Source of the DNA: JBFWMG01 sp050251715
GTDB lineage: Bacteria; Desulfobacterota; Desulfovibrionia; Desulfovibrionales; Desulfovibrionaceae
NCBI GenBank assembly: GCA_050251715.1
Contig: JBFWMG010000003.1
Location: 124,001-188,000, forward strand
Direction: 5' to 3'
Length of the DNA: 64,000 nt
Positions within the stretch are counted from its first letter, which is position 1. Each line of letters starts with the position of its first letter. The notes under the pieces are model-generated. The model was not told the origin of the DNA. It saw only the letters and a program-made list of their open reading frames with translations, and did not search any database. The position numbers were made by a program, and so were the translations under genes. Positions 8,439 to 17,700 of the stretch are shown here, in pieces.

Positions 8439-11400
8439 AGCGGTTTCCCTTGTGGGCGCGCTCAAGCCGTTTTCCGTGCAGCGCACGGAGACTATGGCCG
8501 TGGCCGGACCAACCGTGGCCGGACTGCTGCGCGGGGCGGGGTGGGGGGGCGTGCTGCGCCGTCCGCGTCATGTGCGCATCCTGGTCAACGACATGGTTGT
8601 CCCGCCGCAGGAGTGGGAAACGCACCGCCCCACGCCCGGGTCCGCCGTGTTTGTGCGCGTTTTGCCCTCCGGAGGCGGCAGTAGCGGCGGGAAAGACCCC
8701 ATGCGCACGGTGCTGACTCTGGCCGTGGTTGCTGCGGCCATTGCCGCGCCGTATCTTGCCCCTGCTGCCTGGGGCACCATGACCGCTGCGGGTGGAATAA
8801 CCCTGACCGGGGCGCTGGTGTCCGGTGGGGTCATGGTCCTGGGCACGGCCCTGGTGGACGTTATTTCCCCGGTTCAGGCCGCGTCCTATTCCCTGTCCGG
8901 TGGCCGCTCCAATCTGCAAGCGTCCTCTTCCAGCGCCTATAACATCCAGGGCACGCAAAACACCGATCCCAAATATATGCCCGTGCCCGAAGTGTACGGA
9001 GAACATCGCGTCTGGCCGCCCAACGGGGCAAAACAGTACACCGAGCTGGTGGGTGACGACGAATACCTGCGGTGCCTGTTTGTCGTTGGCAATGGGCGTT
9101 ATGCCCTTTCAGACCACCAGATAGGCGAGACGCCGCTTTCCAGCTTTGCCGATGTGGAGATGCACATTCGTGACGGATCGGCGGGACAGGGTGGCTTGTC
9201 GCTCTATAGCAACGATGTGTACCAGGACGTGTTGTCCTTGTCGCTGGCCGCTGCGGACGGCTGGCAGACGCGCACCTCACAGACAGCCGTCGACGAATTG
9301 TCCTTTGATATCTATTTCAGTTCCATTTTTCGGGTACTCACCGAGGACGACGCCACATATAGCGCCCTCAAGGCGGCGGGTGAGGACGTGCAGGTGGGCG
9401 ACTATTGGGCATCGTCCGTGCAGTTTGAGGCGCAGTATAGGGCGTCCGGTGGCGCATGGGCCTCGTGGGGCACCTTCACTGTGTCCGCCAACTCCCGTTC
9501 CCCCATCAGACGCGGGTATCGCCTGAAAGTGACCAAGGGGCAGTATGATGTGCGCTGGCGGCGCATCACGGCGGACGACAGTACGGGGTATGTGTATGAC
9601 GCCTGCTCCATCACCGCCCTGCGCTCCATCAAATACACCGCGCCCATAGACGTTAATGCCGGGTGGTGCACCGTGGAACTGCGCATCAGGGCCACCAGCC
9701 AGCTTTCCGGGGTGATTGACCAATATAACTGCATGGCCAAGCGGTATCTTCCCGTGTGGGACGACGCCACGGAGACATGGACAGACACGCTTACCCGCAG
9801 CCCCGCCTGGGCATATGTCAACGTGCTGCGCGGGTCTGGCAACAAACGCGCCTTGTCGGATGCGCGGCTTGATCTGCCGTCGTTCAAGGCATGGGCTGAC
9901 AGGTGCACCACCTACGGTTGGCATTTGGATGCGGTCATGGATTTTCAGAGCACGGTCTTTGAGACGCTGCGCGAAGTGGCCAGCGTGGGCCGCGCGGCCT
10001 TCGGCAAACTTGACCATAAATTTTCCATTGTGGAGGACAAGCCATGCAGCGTGGGCAAGCAGTCGCTTACCCCGCGCAATACGACCAGCTTTGAAGGGAC
10101 CATCAGCTACCCATATCCGCGCCCACATGCCGTGCGCGCCAGATTCATCAATGCGGATGTCGGCTATCAGCAAGATGAATTGACGGTGTATGACGACGGC
10201 TACGACGAAACCACGGCCACGGTGTTTGAAACGCTCGACGTGGCCGGGATCGTGGAGCCTCAAGGCGTGTGGAAATATGTGCGCCGCAAGATGGCCGCCT
10301 CGTTGCTGCGGCATGAAACCATGCGTGTGGGCATGGACGTGGAAAACCTTGTCTTGGTGCGTGGCGACCGCGCCCCCCTGCAACACGACGTGCCCATGCT
10401 GGGCGTGGGCACGTCTGCCCGCGTGTCATCCGTGGCCACGGTGGTGGAAGACGAGGGACAACCGGATGAAGCGGTTTACACCACCGCCGTGACCTGCGAC
10501 GACACCTTCCCCCTGGAAGCCGGAAAGACCTACGTGGTCAAGATACGGGGCGGCGATGGGACGTTCTTCACCCCATCAGTTGACTGCACAGAGGATGGCG
10601 AAACACCCACCCTGACCTTCCGCGCCCGCATCGGCGGCGCGGTGCAGCCCGTGGTCGACGACCTCGTGTCTGTCTTTGAGGCCGGTTTGGACGAAACCGA
10701 CGTGACCGTGGCGGCCATAGAGCCAGGCCCGGACCTGTCAGCCATTGTGACCGTGGTGCCCTATGTGGATATGGACGCCCTTGAACTGGCGGCAGAGTTC
10801 CCCGGCTGGGTGTCCAATATCACGACCCCACCCAACTATGCCCGCAGCCTTCCACCCAAGCCCACCATTGACAGCGTTGTGTCGGACGAAACCGTCTTGA
10901 CACGGCTGGCGGACGGCACCCTGCAATCACAAATCGTCGTGCGTTTTTCCTGGGCTGCTGGCGCGTGGCCGTCGGGTGGTGTGACTTTCCAGGCGCAGTT
11001 CCGCGAAACCAACGGCGGGGAATGGCGCAGCCTGCCTTATCTGTCCACCGACAGCAGAATTTTTCACGCCTGGCCTGTGCAGGACCGCGTCCGCTACGAT
11101 GTGCGCGTGCGCGCCGTGGCGGCATCCGGCCTGGCGTCCGATTGGGCCACGGTGGAATCCCATGTTGCGGTCGGCAAGAGCACCCCGCCACCCGACGTAT
11201 CCACCCTGCTCCTGACCAATGATGAATTGGTGTGGACCTACCCCTCGCCGCCGCGAGACCACGCGGGATTTCTGGTGCGCTACAATTCCGGGAGCAACCG
11301 CGCGTGGGGCACGGGAACACCTGTGCGGGAGGGGATAACCACCCTGACCCACATGAGCATCGCGGGATTCTCTGCCACGGTCACGTTTATGGTCAAGGCC

Positions 11401-12204
11401 GTGGACACGGCGGGTAACGAAAGCACGAACGCCGCCTATGTTGTCACGGCGCTGGGCGACCCCATCACGGCAAATGTCATCGAGACATACAGCGAAGCAC
11501 CTGCCTTTGGCGGTACCGTTGCAAATGCCTCCGTGGTTGCCGACGAACTCGTGGCCAATGCGGTGGATTGGTGGACGGGGAATAATGCCAATGCCCTTTG
11601 GAGCGGGGTTGACGCCACGTTGGTGTGGTCCGCCATGTATGCCGCCATGTCCTATGCCTGGGCGTGGACCCCGCCCACAGAGGTGTTGGGGGAGCGGTTG
11701 CTTATCGACCGCAACACAGAGGGCGCGGGCGTGGTGTTGGAATACGCCACGGATAGCGCCGCCCCGGTGTGGTCAGGAGATGACGCCGCAGCGGTATGGT
11801 CCGGAGACGATGCCGCCGCGTGGTGGAACGGGAGAACAGGGTATGTGCAGTGGCCGGGAGAAATCGCGGCCCTCGGTAACACCGGATATTATTTCCGGGC
11901 CAGCATTGGCGGCGGCACCACGCGGGGGAAAATTATAGGCCTGGATCTGGTGGTGGATGTGCCGGATATCGTCGAGGAGTTTGACGACCTGGCCATCACG
12001 GTGGCGGCTGACGGCCTGCGCCTGCCCTTGACTAGGACATACCGCAGGGTCAAGGGCGTGCAGCTCACCTTGCAGGACGATGGTGGCACGGCAGAGACCA
12101 TCAAGGGCTATGACAAGTCAACCGACGGCCCGCTCGTGAAGGCGAAGGACGCGTCGGGAACCTTTACCACCGCGCTTTTTGACGCGCGTGTTTGGGGGTA
12201 TTGA
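8407..12204 (+). CDS. TipJ/host specificity J-like central tail hub protein
   Basis: This 1265-residue protein starts at a GTG inside the NlpC gene (32-bp overlap). Residues 1-100 resemble a lambda I/ThiS-like domain (VRILVNDMVVPPQEW). A hydrophobic Ala-rich segment follows (about 100-160). The J core then begins around YMPVPEVYGEHRVWP. Fibronectin-III-like modules occur in the second half (VVRFSWAAGAWPSGGVTFQAQF near 840; TLLLTNDELVWTYPSPPRDHAGF near 940). It forms the tail tip and makes first receptor contact. A WSGDDAAAVW/WSGDDAAAWW duplication near residues 1122-1140 is a small internal repeat. No separate I gene is seen, suggesting that I is fused to J. Confidence 0.92.
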   Translation: MLQDSIDTPGEAVSLVGALKPFSVQRTETMAVAGPTVAGLLRGAGWGGVLRRPRHVRILVNDMVVPPQEWETHRPTPGSAVFVRVLPSGGGSSGGKDPMRTVLTLAVVAAAIAAPYLAPAAWGTMTAAGGITLTGALVSGGVMVLGTALVDVISPVQAASYSLSGGRSNLQASSSSAYNIQGTQNTDPKYMPVPEVYGEHRVWPPNGAKQYTELVGDDEYLRCLFVVGNGRYALSDHQIGETPLSSFADVEMHIRDGSAGQGGLSLYSNDVYQDVLSLSLAAADGWQTRTSQTAVDELSFDIYFSSIFRVLTEDDATYSALKAAGEDVQVGDYWASSVQFEAQYRASGGAWASWGTFTVSANSRSPIRRGYRLKVTKGQYDVRWRRITADDSTGYVYDACSITALRSIKYTAPIDVNAGWCTVELRIRATSQLSGVIDQYNCMAKRYLPVWDDATETWTDTLTRSPAWAYVNVLRGSGNKRALSDARLDLPSFKAWADRCTTYGWHLDAVMDFQSTVFETLREVASVGRAAFGKLDHKFSIVEDKPCSVGKQSLTPRNTTSFEGTISYPYPRPHAVRARFINADVGYQQDELTVYDDGYDETTATVFETLDVAGIVEPQGVWKYVRRKMAASLLRHETMRVGMDVENLVLVRGDRAPLQHDVPMLGVGTSARVSSVATVVEDEGQPDEAVYTTAVTCDDTFPLEAGKTYVVKIRGGDGTFFTPSVDCTEDGETPTLTFRARIGGAVQPVVDDLVSVFEAGLDETDVTVAAIEPGPDLSAIVTVVPYVDMDALELAAEFPGWVSNITTPPNYARSLPPKPTIDSVVSDETVLTRLADGTLQSQIVVRFSWAAGAWPSGGVTFQAQFRETNGGEWRSLPYLSTDSRIFHAWPVQDRVRYDVRVRAVAASGLASDWATVESHVAVGKSTPPPDVSTLLLTNDELVWTYPSPPRDHAGFLVRYNSGSNRAWGTGTPVREGITTLTHMSIAGFSATVTFMVKAVDTAGNESTNAAYVVTALGDPITANVIETYSEAPAFGGTVANASVVADELVANAVDWWTGNNANALWSGVDATLVWSAMYAAMSYAWAWTPPTEVLGERLLIDRNTEGAGVVLEYATDSAAPVWSGDDAAAVWSGDDAAAWWNGRTGYVQWPGEIAALGNTGYYFRASIGGGTTRGKIIGLDLVVDVPDIVEEFDDLAITVAADGLRLPLTRTYRRVKGVQLTLQDDGGTAETIKGYDKSTDGPLVKAKDASGTFTTALFDARVWGY

Positions 12205-12205
12205 T

Positions 12206-13234
12206 ATGACTGCGATTCCAAGCATTTCCGTACTTTCCTCCGCCAAGACGGAAGGCACGATGAAGAGCGATTTTTTTTCGCCCATTTTGGCCGCGCTGGC
12301 GGAAATGCCAGGTGGCGCGGCGCAATCAGAATTGACCATCGCCACCGGGGCGGCCACGCCCACGGGCGCGCTGCATACCGTGGACACGGAGGGCGACGCG
12401 GCCACGGACGACCTCGACAATATCGCCGTGACCAACCACCCGGCCGGGCGGCTGCTCGTCCTCTCCTGCGCCAATGCCTCGCGCGTGGTCACGGTCAAGC
12501 ACGGTTCCGGAGGGCAGGGGCAGGTCCTGCTGGCCGGAAGCGCGGACATGGATCTGGACGACACGACAAGGCACCTCGTGCTCAAGCGCGTGGGTGACAA
12601 TTGGGAGGAGGTGACGCGCACGCGGCTTGTGGCCTCGGGCAGCGAAATGGCCGCGCTCACCGACGCGGACAAGCTCATCACCGCCGCCGCGCTGGCATCG
12701 CGGTTCCGGTATGAACTCGTTTGGGTTCCGGCCGGAGCCTTCGCGCCCCGCGACACGAACGGAGCCGAGTTCGTGCCGTATGAGCACCCCACCAACGACG
12801 TGATGGGCGATTACTTCGCATGCGATTCCAGCGTGGCGGAAGGCATGCAATGGAAATTCACCCTGCCCGAAACGTGGGACGGCGCAACGGTCAAGTTCAA
12901 GATCAAATGGACCGACGACCGCAACGCCGGAACGGCGAGCAGCGGCGACACGGTGGAGTGGGGCATCCGTTGCCGCGCCTACGGAGACGGCGACGCCATC
13001 GACGGCGCATGGGGCACGGCCGTGGTGATTTCCGACACGCTGCTCGACCCCGGCGACGAGCACACGACCGTCGCCACGGCCGCGTGCACCATCGGCGGTT
13101 CACCGCAGGCCGGGGATACCGTCGTCGTCGAGGTGTACCGCAATGTTTCCGGCACGGGCGACATGCTGGAAGACGCCTGGTTCAGCCAGTTGGGCATGCA
13201 GATCGGCCACGCGAACACGTCGCCGCAGTGGTAG
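12206..13234 (+). CDS. Phage distal tail / receptor-binding-region protein, unknown
   Basis: This protein is 342 residues from the ATG two bases after the J-like stop. It is acidic and beta-rich. The centre contains GRLLVLSCANASRVVTVKHG and a repeated Gly/Thr-rich stretch, and the C-terminal third (WKFTLPETWDGATVKFKIKWTDD) looks like a jelly-roll or carbohydrate-binding-like segment. Placement directly after J is usual for tail fibres or side-tail proteins. There is no confident family match. Confidence 0.65.
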   Translation: MTAIPSISVLSSAKTEGTMKSDFFSPILAALAEMPGGAAQSELTIATGAATPTGALHTVDTEGDAATDDLDNIAVTNHPAGRLLVLSCANASRVVTVKHGSGGQGQVLLAGSADMDLDDTTRHLVLKRVGDNWEEVTRTRLVASGSEMAALTDADKLITAAALASRFRYELVWVPAGAFAPRDTNGAEFVPYEHPTNDVMGDYFACDSSVAEGMQWKFTLPETWDGATVKFKIKWTDDRNAGTASSGDTVEWGIRCRAYGDGDAIDGAWGTAVVISDTLLDPGDEHTTVATAACTIGGSPQAGDTVVVEVYRNVSGTGDMLEDAWFSQLGMQIGHANTSPQW

Positions 13235-13250
13235 GGGGGAGGTGGGCGGT

Positions 13251-13742
13251 ATGAGAATCTACTTTCCGAACAGACGAAGGGCCTTTATGTCCTCGCCCGG
13301 TCCCAAAAACACTATTGGATACGACACGGGAACGCTGACATATGCCCTGAATAGCTTTAACGTATGGTACAGAGCATATCAGCTTGCGGTCACCAACGGC
13401 CACATTATTACTCATCTTGGGTGTAAGGGGTCAAACGCAGGGGAGATAGGACTAGGACTTCTGGACGAAGCCAAAGTCTTGCAGGCCAAGATTGCCGCAT
13501 CCCACACCGGAACGGGGTGGGAGTGGTTCGCCCTCGACGCGCCGATTACTGTCGATGCGGCGGGGTGGTCGGTGTGCATGGTTATCCGTAGTGGCTCTGG
13601 ATTCGTGTGTCGGTCTGATACAGGTTCTATGTATTACCAATTAACAGCGTCGCAGAGCTATGCGGACTTCACTGTTGGAGAGAACTTCGGTGCTGATGGC
13701 GGTGCGGGTAATCCAGTAATGCTTGGATATGGATACAACTAG
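13251..13742 (+). CDS. Phage hypothetical protein, tail-end region
   Basis: This protein is 163 residues from the ATG behind GGGGGGAGGTGGGCGGT. Base composition is visibly less GC-rich than its neighbours, hinting at modular exchange. It is Gly/Tyr/Ser-rich (NSFNVWYRAYQLAVTNG, GSMYYQLTASQSYADF), consistent with a surface-exposed beta protein such as a fibre tip. No domain was recognised. Confidence 0.55.
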   Translation: MRIYFPNRRRAFMSSPGPKNTIGYDTGTLTYALNSFNVWYRAYQLAVTNGHIITHLGCKGSNAGEIGLGLLDEAKVLQAKIAASHTGTGWEWFALDAPITVDAAGWSVCMVIRSGSGFVCRSDTGSMYYQLTASQSYADFTVGENFGADGGAGNPVMLGYGYN

Positions 13743-13751
13743 GAGGATGTT

Positions 13752-14234
13752 GTGATCACTGAATTTATCCTTCCGGACGGACAGGAAGTCTGTTCACTCC
13801 CGAACCAATATCGCCATAAGCAGACAGCAACGCTCTCGCGTATGGGCGTGCGAAAGATCACGCGTGATTACGGCGGCCATGACATGCACTATTATGCCGC
13901 TGGTGAACACGCGGACCACGACGACGGAACGACCGTGACCCGCACGTATGCGATGAGTCCTTCCATGTCCGTGCCCGCCCTGCTCGCGCTTCGCCGCAAG
14001 GATGTTAAGGAAGAGGCCGCACGGCGCATCATCGCCACGGGGCACGACGCCCTTGCCGCCAGGCTGGCCACGACGGGTGTCGCCGTTCCCGTGGCCGTGC
14101 TCGATGCGGCGCAGGCCATCCGGGAGGCATCGGACGACATCGAGGACGAACTGTCGGCCATGGCCGCCGTGGACGATTACGACGCCATGGCCGCCATGGA
14201 CATCCAGGGGCACGAGTGGTGGCCGTCCGCATAG
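13752..14234 (+). CDS. Phage hypothetical protein, acidic C-terminus
   Basis: This 160-residue GTG-start protein lies 9 bp after the previous gene behind AGGAGG. The N-terminal half has a beta-like FILPDGQEVCSLPNQY start. The C-terminal half is an Ala/Asp-rich helix (REASDDIEDELSAMAAVDDYDAMAAMD). Proteins of this form sit at the end of prophage late operons and may be tail fibre assembly factors, but no motif proves it. Confidence 0.5.
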   Translation: MITEFILPDGQEVCSLPNQYRHKQTATLSRMGVRKITRDYGGHDMHYYAAGEHADHDDGTTVTRTYAMSPSMSVPALLALRRKDVKEEAARRIIATGHDALAARLATTGVAVPVAVLDAAQAIREASDDIEDELSAMAAVDDYDAMAAMDIQGHEWWPSA

Positions 14235-14611
14235 TGGATCGCCCCCTCTCCGCCCTGTTGAGAGATCCCGTCTTCGGCCGGGCATGGTCCGTCGATGTCG
14301 TCGAGGTGACGGGCGCGGACATCGGGGCGCTGCGGCGGTATTACATGGCCGTCGCCTATCGCCACCGGGTGCGTATCATGGGGCGATGTGTGACGGTGGT
14401 TCCCGTCCTTGCCACGGCGGTGGCGCATGAGCAATGCCATGTCGCCGGGATTGACGGCTGCGATGACCCGACGTGCCTGATGTACGAGCGCGGAGACGGA
14501 TGGCGGGAAAAACTATCCGCGCCCTTGCGCCTGTGGGGCCGCCTCGTGCGCGGGGATTGGTTGTGTCAAAAGTGCCGGGCTATTCTTGCCGGGGCTCCTG
14601 CCCGGCGTTGA
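14216..14611 (+). CDS. Archaemetzincin-like zinc protein encoded at prophage end
   Basis: This protein has 131 residues. A GTG at 14234 that overlaps the previous TAG is an equally plausible start. Residues 71-89 carry HEQCH, G78, C82, C87 and M89, and C117/C120 form a CxxC. This spacing equals the archaemetzincin signature (HExxHxxGxxHC, four residues, CxM, then CxxC), except that the third zinc-binding His of the catalytic site is Gly81, preceded by Asp80. The four-Cys structural zinc site is intact. It may be a divergent or inactive metalloprotease-fold protein. It is convergent with, and overlaps by 32 bp, the small membrane-protein gene on the opposite strand. Confidence 0.55.
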   Translation: MVAVRIVDRPLSALLRDPVFGRAWSVDVVEVTGADIGALRRYYMAVAYRHRVRIMGRCVTVVPVLATAVAHEQCHVAGIDGCDDPTCLMYERGDGWREKLSAPLRLWGRLVRGDWLCQKCRAILAGAPARR

Positions 14612-14774
14612 CAGCCGTGTTCGGCTGGCCTTTCAACGCTTCTAGGATGGCGTCGAGTTTTTGCGCGATGAGCGTTTGTTTCGTGTACCAGCAAAAGACC
14701 TCGCGCCCGGCGAAGAACACGAGCGCCACCACGGCAATGATGATACCAACAGTTTGTTGCGTTGATCCGGTCAT
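14580..14774 (-). CDS. Small single-TM membrane protein (phage accessory or holin-like)
   Basis: This 64-residue protein reads against the late operon. It has one N-terminal transmembrane segment (VGIIIAVVALVFFAG), then a basic/amphipathic tail (IAQKLDAILEALKGQ). A strong GGAGGATAATCAC precedes its ATG, arguing that it is translated. Such proteins at prophage edges can be holin-like or morons, but there is no lysis partner beside it. The function is unresolved. Confidence 0.5.
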   Translation of the reverse strand: MTGSTQQTVGIIIAVVALVFFAGREVFCWYTKQTLIAQKLDAILEALKGQPNTAVNAGQEPRQE

Positions 14775-14847
14775 GTGATTATCCTCCCATCGGCCTTGTA
14801 TAGACGGTTACATCGTGGCCTGCAAGCGAGGCGTGAGGATGGGCTAA

Positions 14848-14882
14848 TGTCCCTAGCAATTCTCCAATATTGTCCCTAGCAA
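14848..14882 (+). repeat. Pair of 12-bp direct repeats near prophage right end
   Basis: TGTCCCTAGCAA occurs at 14848-14859 and again at 14871-14882, 23 bp apart. They lie in the noncoding strip between the last phage gene and the tRNA. Their place fits integrase arm-type binding sites, but this is inference; no integrase is in the window. Confidence 0.5.
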
Positions 14883-14883
14883 A

Positions 14884-14921
14884 GAAAAAGCCCTTACGCT
14901 TTTACGCATAAGGGCTTGATT
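14884..14921 (-). terminator. Rho-independent terminator after tRNA-Ala
   Basis: AAGCCCTTA and TAAGGGCTT form a perfect 9-bp stem with a 12-nt loop. On the minus strand it is followed by TTTTTCTTT, immediately downstream of the tRNA 3' end. Confidence 0.8.
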
Positions 14922-14925
14922 TCTT

Positions 14926-15001
14926 TGGTGGAGACGAAGAGATTTGAACTCTCGACTTCTGCCTTGCGAAGGCAGCGCTCTCCCAGCTGAGCTACGTCCC
15001 C
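14926..15001 (-). tRNA. tRNA-Ala (anticodon CGC)
   Basis: On the minus strand the gene reads GGGGACGTAGCTCAGC and ends TCTCCACCA. The acceptor stem pairs (GGGGACG with CGTCTCC). The anticodon stem CTGCC/GGCAG encloses TTCGCAA, giving anticodon CGC, which decodes GCG alanine. The CCA end is encoded. The 3' end faces the prophage, the usual geometry for integration into a tRNA gene. Confidence 0.95.
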
Positions 15002-15231
15002 ACGGACAGAGGAAGATTACCTACACGCCCTTTGCCCGAAGGACAAGTATTTTTTCGCATGCCCGGCGGCGGAATTCCGTTTTGGGTGGGCGGGCAAGGC
15101 GTCCGGAACGGCGCGGATCGTGCCCGTGGGGTCTTTGGGGCTGCCCCAGGCGATCGGCGCGGACGCTTGGGGCGCGGCCTCGCCGGGGCGCTCGCGCCTC
15201 ATTATTGATATCGCTGTGTTAAGACACCCGG

Positions 15232-16848
15232 CTACAACGCGGCGGCGCGCAGCAGGGTGGCGACGCGGTGCGCGTAGGTGTGGCGCGCCAGCAGATGAGC
15301 ACGCCAGGCAGCGCAAAGGGCGGCGCGCCGGGCCGGGTCGGCCATGAGCGCGGCGGCGCGGTCCGGGATGGCGGCGGCGCGGGCCACGCGCATGGGCGCG
15401 ACCAGCTCTTCGGGGAAGATGTCCAGGCCCGGGGTGGCGTCGCTGACGAGCGTGCCGCCCGCGATCCAGACATCGAAGTGGCGCTGGGTGAGTCCGGCGG
15501 GCAACAGCAGGCTGGTGGCGTTGAGCACGCAGCCTGCGTGGCGGTATACGGCGGCCAGGGGGCCGTAGTAGTCCAGCGGGCCGCGCAGGTCGGCCACGTC
15601 CGGGGCAAGGCCGCGCCAGCCGTCGTCGCCAAAGACGGTGGCCAGGCCGTCCCGGTTGGCCGCGCGCACGCACAGGCCACGCCAGGCGCGGCCCGCCTCC
15701 TCCGCGCCCAGTCCGGCCACGCGCACGCCGTTGCCGGGCCACAGCGCCTCGGGGCGCAGGCTGCCGCAGCGTGCGGCCACGCGCGACACCCACCAGAAGA
15801 AGTCGGGGCGCTGGCCCTGGGCGAGCATGGCCTGGGCCTCGGCCCAGTCGGCGTCGGGCGGGCGGCAGCCGGAAAAAAAGCCCTGCTTGCCGGGAAAGGC
15901 GGTGCGGCCCACAAAGACGATGCGCGTGGCAAGGTCGGCATATGCCTGGTCGTCTATGACATTTACACACGGTCCCCCCGTGCCGTCGGGCGCGGCGGGC
16001 GCGCCGAATCCCTCGGGCCAGGCCGCCAGCGGCAGGTGGGTCAGGTGCGTCGCGCCGTGCGCGCGCAGGCCGGGCAGAAAGGACGCGTCGGTCACGAACA
16101 GGCGCATGCGCTTCCAGAACGGCGATTTGAGGCCCGAGACAAGGTGCCATGGATTGTCCACGCACCAGGCGCACACGCGCGTGCCCGCCGCTTCGAGCAG
16201 ATGGTACAGCTCGCCGTGGGCGTCGAGCCCCTGAAAATTGACGCTGACGAAAAGGCGCGGGCGCACGTCGGCAAGCAGGGCGGGCACGTCGCGGTGCGTG
16301 GCGTCGGGCGCCACGCGCAGCACGGTGAATCCGGCGCTGGCAAAGGCGTGGGTCAGCTCGCGGATGAGCAGGCCTGATTCCGATCCGGGCAGCACCACCA
16401 CATCGGACGGCTCGGGGCGCGGACCGGGCCGCGCGGCGGCTTGCAGCGCCAGGCGGCACGCGCCGAGCACCGGCCCCCAGAAGGACGGGAAAAGGCGCGG
16501 CGCCTGCTCGTACAGGAAGACCGCCGCGTCCGCGCACAGACTGGCCGCGCTCGCCGCCGCGTCGGGTGGCAGCTCCTCCCAGTGGCGGGGTACGGCGTCG
16601 CGCCATGCGGACGGCATGTGCGCGGCAAAGGCCGGGCATTCCACATAGGCGACCCGCGCGCCGGGCGGCAGCAGGGCCGCGATTGCCGCCGGGTCCGGGC
16701 CCAGGCCGAGCACGAGCACGCGCCCGCCGGGCGAAGCGGTGCCCTTTCGGACGGGATCGAGGCGCGCAAAGGACTCCGGCCCGGCGGGCAGGGTGCGCGG
16801 CGCGCCAAGTTCGTTTATGATGCGTAACCGGCTGGGGCGATGGGCCAT
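15232..16848 (-). CDS. CgeB-like glycosyltransferase family protein
   Basis: This 538-residue protein starts at the ATG giving MAHRPSRLRIINELG. The N-terminal part (about 45-140) has Rossmann-like strands (GGRVLVLGLGPDPAAIAALL). A DUF3880-like portion follows (RLFVSVNFQGLDAHGELYHLLEAAG; VCAWCVDNPWHLVSGLKSPFW near 265). The C-terminal GT-B half has the CgeB-type GLTQRHFDVWIAGGTLVSDATPGLDIFPEEL (near 465-495). Desulfovibrionaceae carry similar proteins that probably glycosylate surface or flagellar components, but substrate and donor are unknown. Very high GC and Ala/Arg content is normal for this region. It is divergent from rlmE. Confidence 0.8.
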   Translation of the reverse strand: MAHRPSRLRIINELGAPRTLPAGPESFARLDPVRKGTASPGGRVLVLGLGPDPAAIAALLPPGARVAYVECPAFAAHMPSAWRDAVPRHWEELPPDAAASAASLCADAAVFLYEQAPRLFPSFWGPVLGACRLALQAAARPGPRPEPSDVVVLPGSESGLLIRELTHAFASAGFTVLRVAPDATHRDVPALLADVRPRLFVSVNFQGLDAHGELYHLLEAAGTRVCAWCVDNPWHLVSGLKSPFWKRMRLFVTDASFLPGLRAHGATHLTHLPLAAWPEGFGAPAAPDGTGGPCVNVIDDQAYADLATRIVFVGRTAFPGKQGFFSGCRPPDADWAEAQAMLAQGQRPDFFWWVSRVAARCGSLRPEALWPGNGVRVAGLGAEEAGRAWRGLCVRAANRDGLATVFGDDGWRGLAPDVADLRGPLDYYGPLAAVYRHAGCVLNATSLLLPAGLTQRHFDVWIAGGTLVSDATPGLDIFPEELVAPMRVARAAAIPDRAAALMADPARRAALCAAWRAHLLARHTYAHRVATLLRAAAL

Positions 16849-16940
16849 GGGCAAGAGCCTTGGCGAACGGCGAAGTTTCGGGTATGCACCCTGCCTGCGC
16901 GCCGTGCCGGTACAGCCGGGCGGCACGCCATGGAGCAAGG

Positions 16941-17594
16941 ATGAAAAAATACCGGGACCATTATTTCATGCGGGCGAAGCAGGAGAATTATCCTGCCCGC
17001 TCTGTCTATAAGTTGCAGGAAATCGACAAAAGGTTTCATGTGCTGGCCAAGGGGCAAAAGGTGCTCGACCTGGGCGCGGCCCCGGGATCGTGGACATTGT
17101 GGGCCGCCAAGAAGGTTGCGCCGGGCGGCGGCCGCGTGCTCGCGGTGGACATCCAGGCCACGGACACGGGGTTTCCGGACAACGTCGTCTACATGCGGGA
17201 GGACGTGTTCGACCGTTCCCCGGCGTTTGATGCGGCGTTGGCGGGCTGGGGGCGGTTCGATCTGGTCATGAGCGACATGGCGCCCAAGACCACGGGGATC
17301 AAATTCACCGACCAGGCGCGCTCCCTGGAACTTGCCCTCGAAGCCCTTGCGTTGGCGCATGATAAGTTGATAAATGGCGGTTCATTCGTGGTCAAGATAT
17401 TCATGGGGCCGGATGAACGGGAATTGCAGGCGGCCATGAAGCCGCTGTTCGCGCAGGTCAAGGCGTTCAAGCCCCAAAGCTCGCGCGCGGAAAGCAAGGA
17501 AACTTTTTATGTCGGCCTGGGTTTCAAGGGGCCGCTGGCCAAGACGCAGGAAACCGTTGCCCAGCCGGAGGACGGCGGTTCCGAATCAGAATAA
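16941..17594 (+). CDS. rlmE: 23S rRNA (uridine-2552 2'-O) methyltransferase RlmE/FtsJ
   Basis: This protein is 217 residues from the ATG preceded by GGAGCAAGG. The SAM motif VLDLGAAPGSWTLWAAKKV lies near residue 40. The catalytic K-D-K-E tetrad of RrmJ is visible as SVYKLQEID, LVMSDMAPKTTG, SFVVKIFMG and SRAESKETFYVG. It methylates U2552 in the ribosomal A loop at a late step of 50S assembly. An in-frame extension upstream is not needed and would run into the divergent promoter region. It is followed by yebC in the same direction. Confidence 0.95.
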   Translation: MKKYRDHYFMRAKQENYPARSVYKLQEIDKRFHVLAKGQKVLDLGAAPGSWTLWAAKKVAPGGGRVLAVDIQATDTGFPDNVVYMREDVFDRSPAFDAALAGWGRFDLVMSDMAPKTTGIKFTDQARSLELALEALALAHDKLINGGSFVVKIFMGPDERELQAAMKPLFAQVKAFKPQSSRAESKETFYVGLGFKGPLAKTQETVAQPEDGGSESE

Positions 17595-17700
17595 TCCGGG
17601 ATGACGCACAACACGCACACGACCCGGTCGCGGCGCGGCGCGCCCGAGCCGGGAAGACATGCGGGTAATCCCCGAGCAGGACGGGAGCCAAGGAGGATTT

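Noticed and set aside
15017..16639. Arg/Ala-rich 540-codon frame within the glycosyltransferase locus
   Set aside because: It lies in another frame of the same strand, with extreme Arg content and no domain; a GC-bias shadow.
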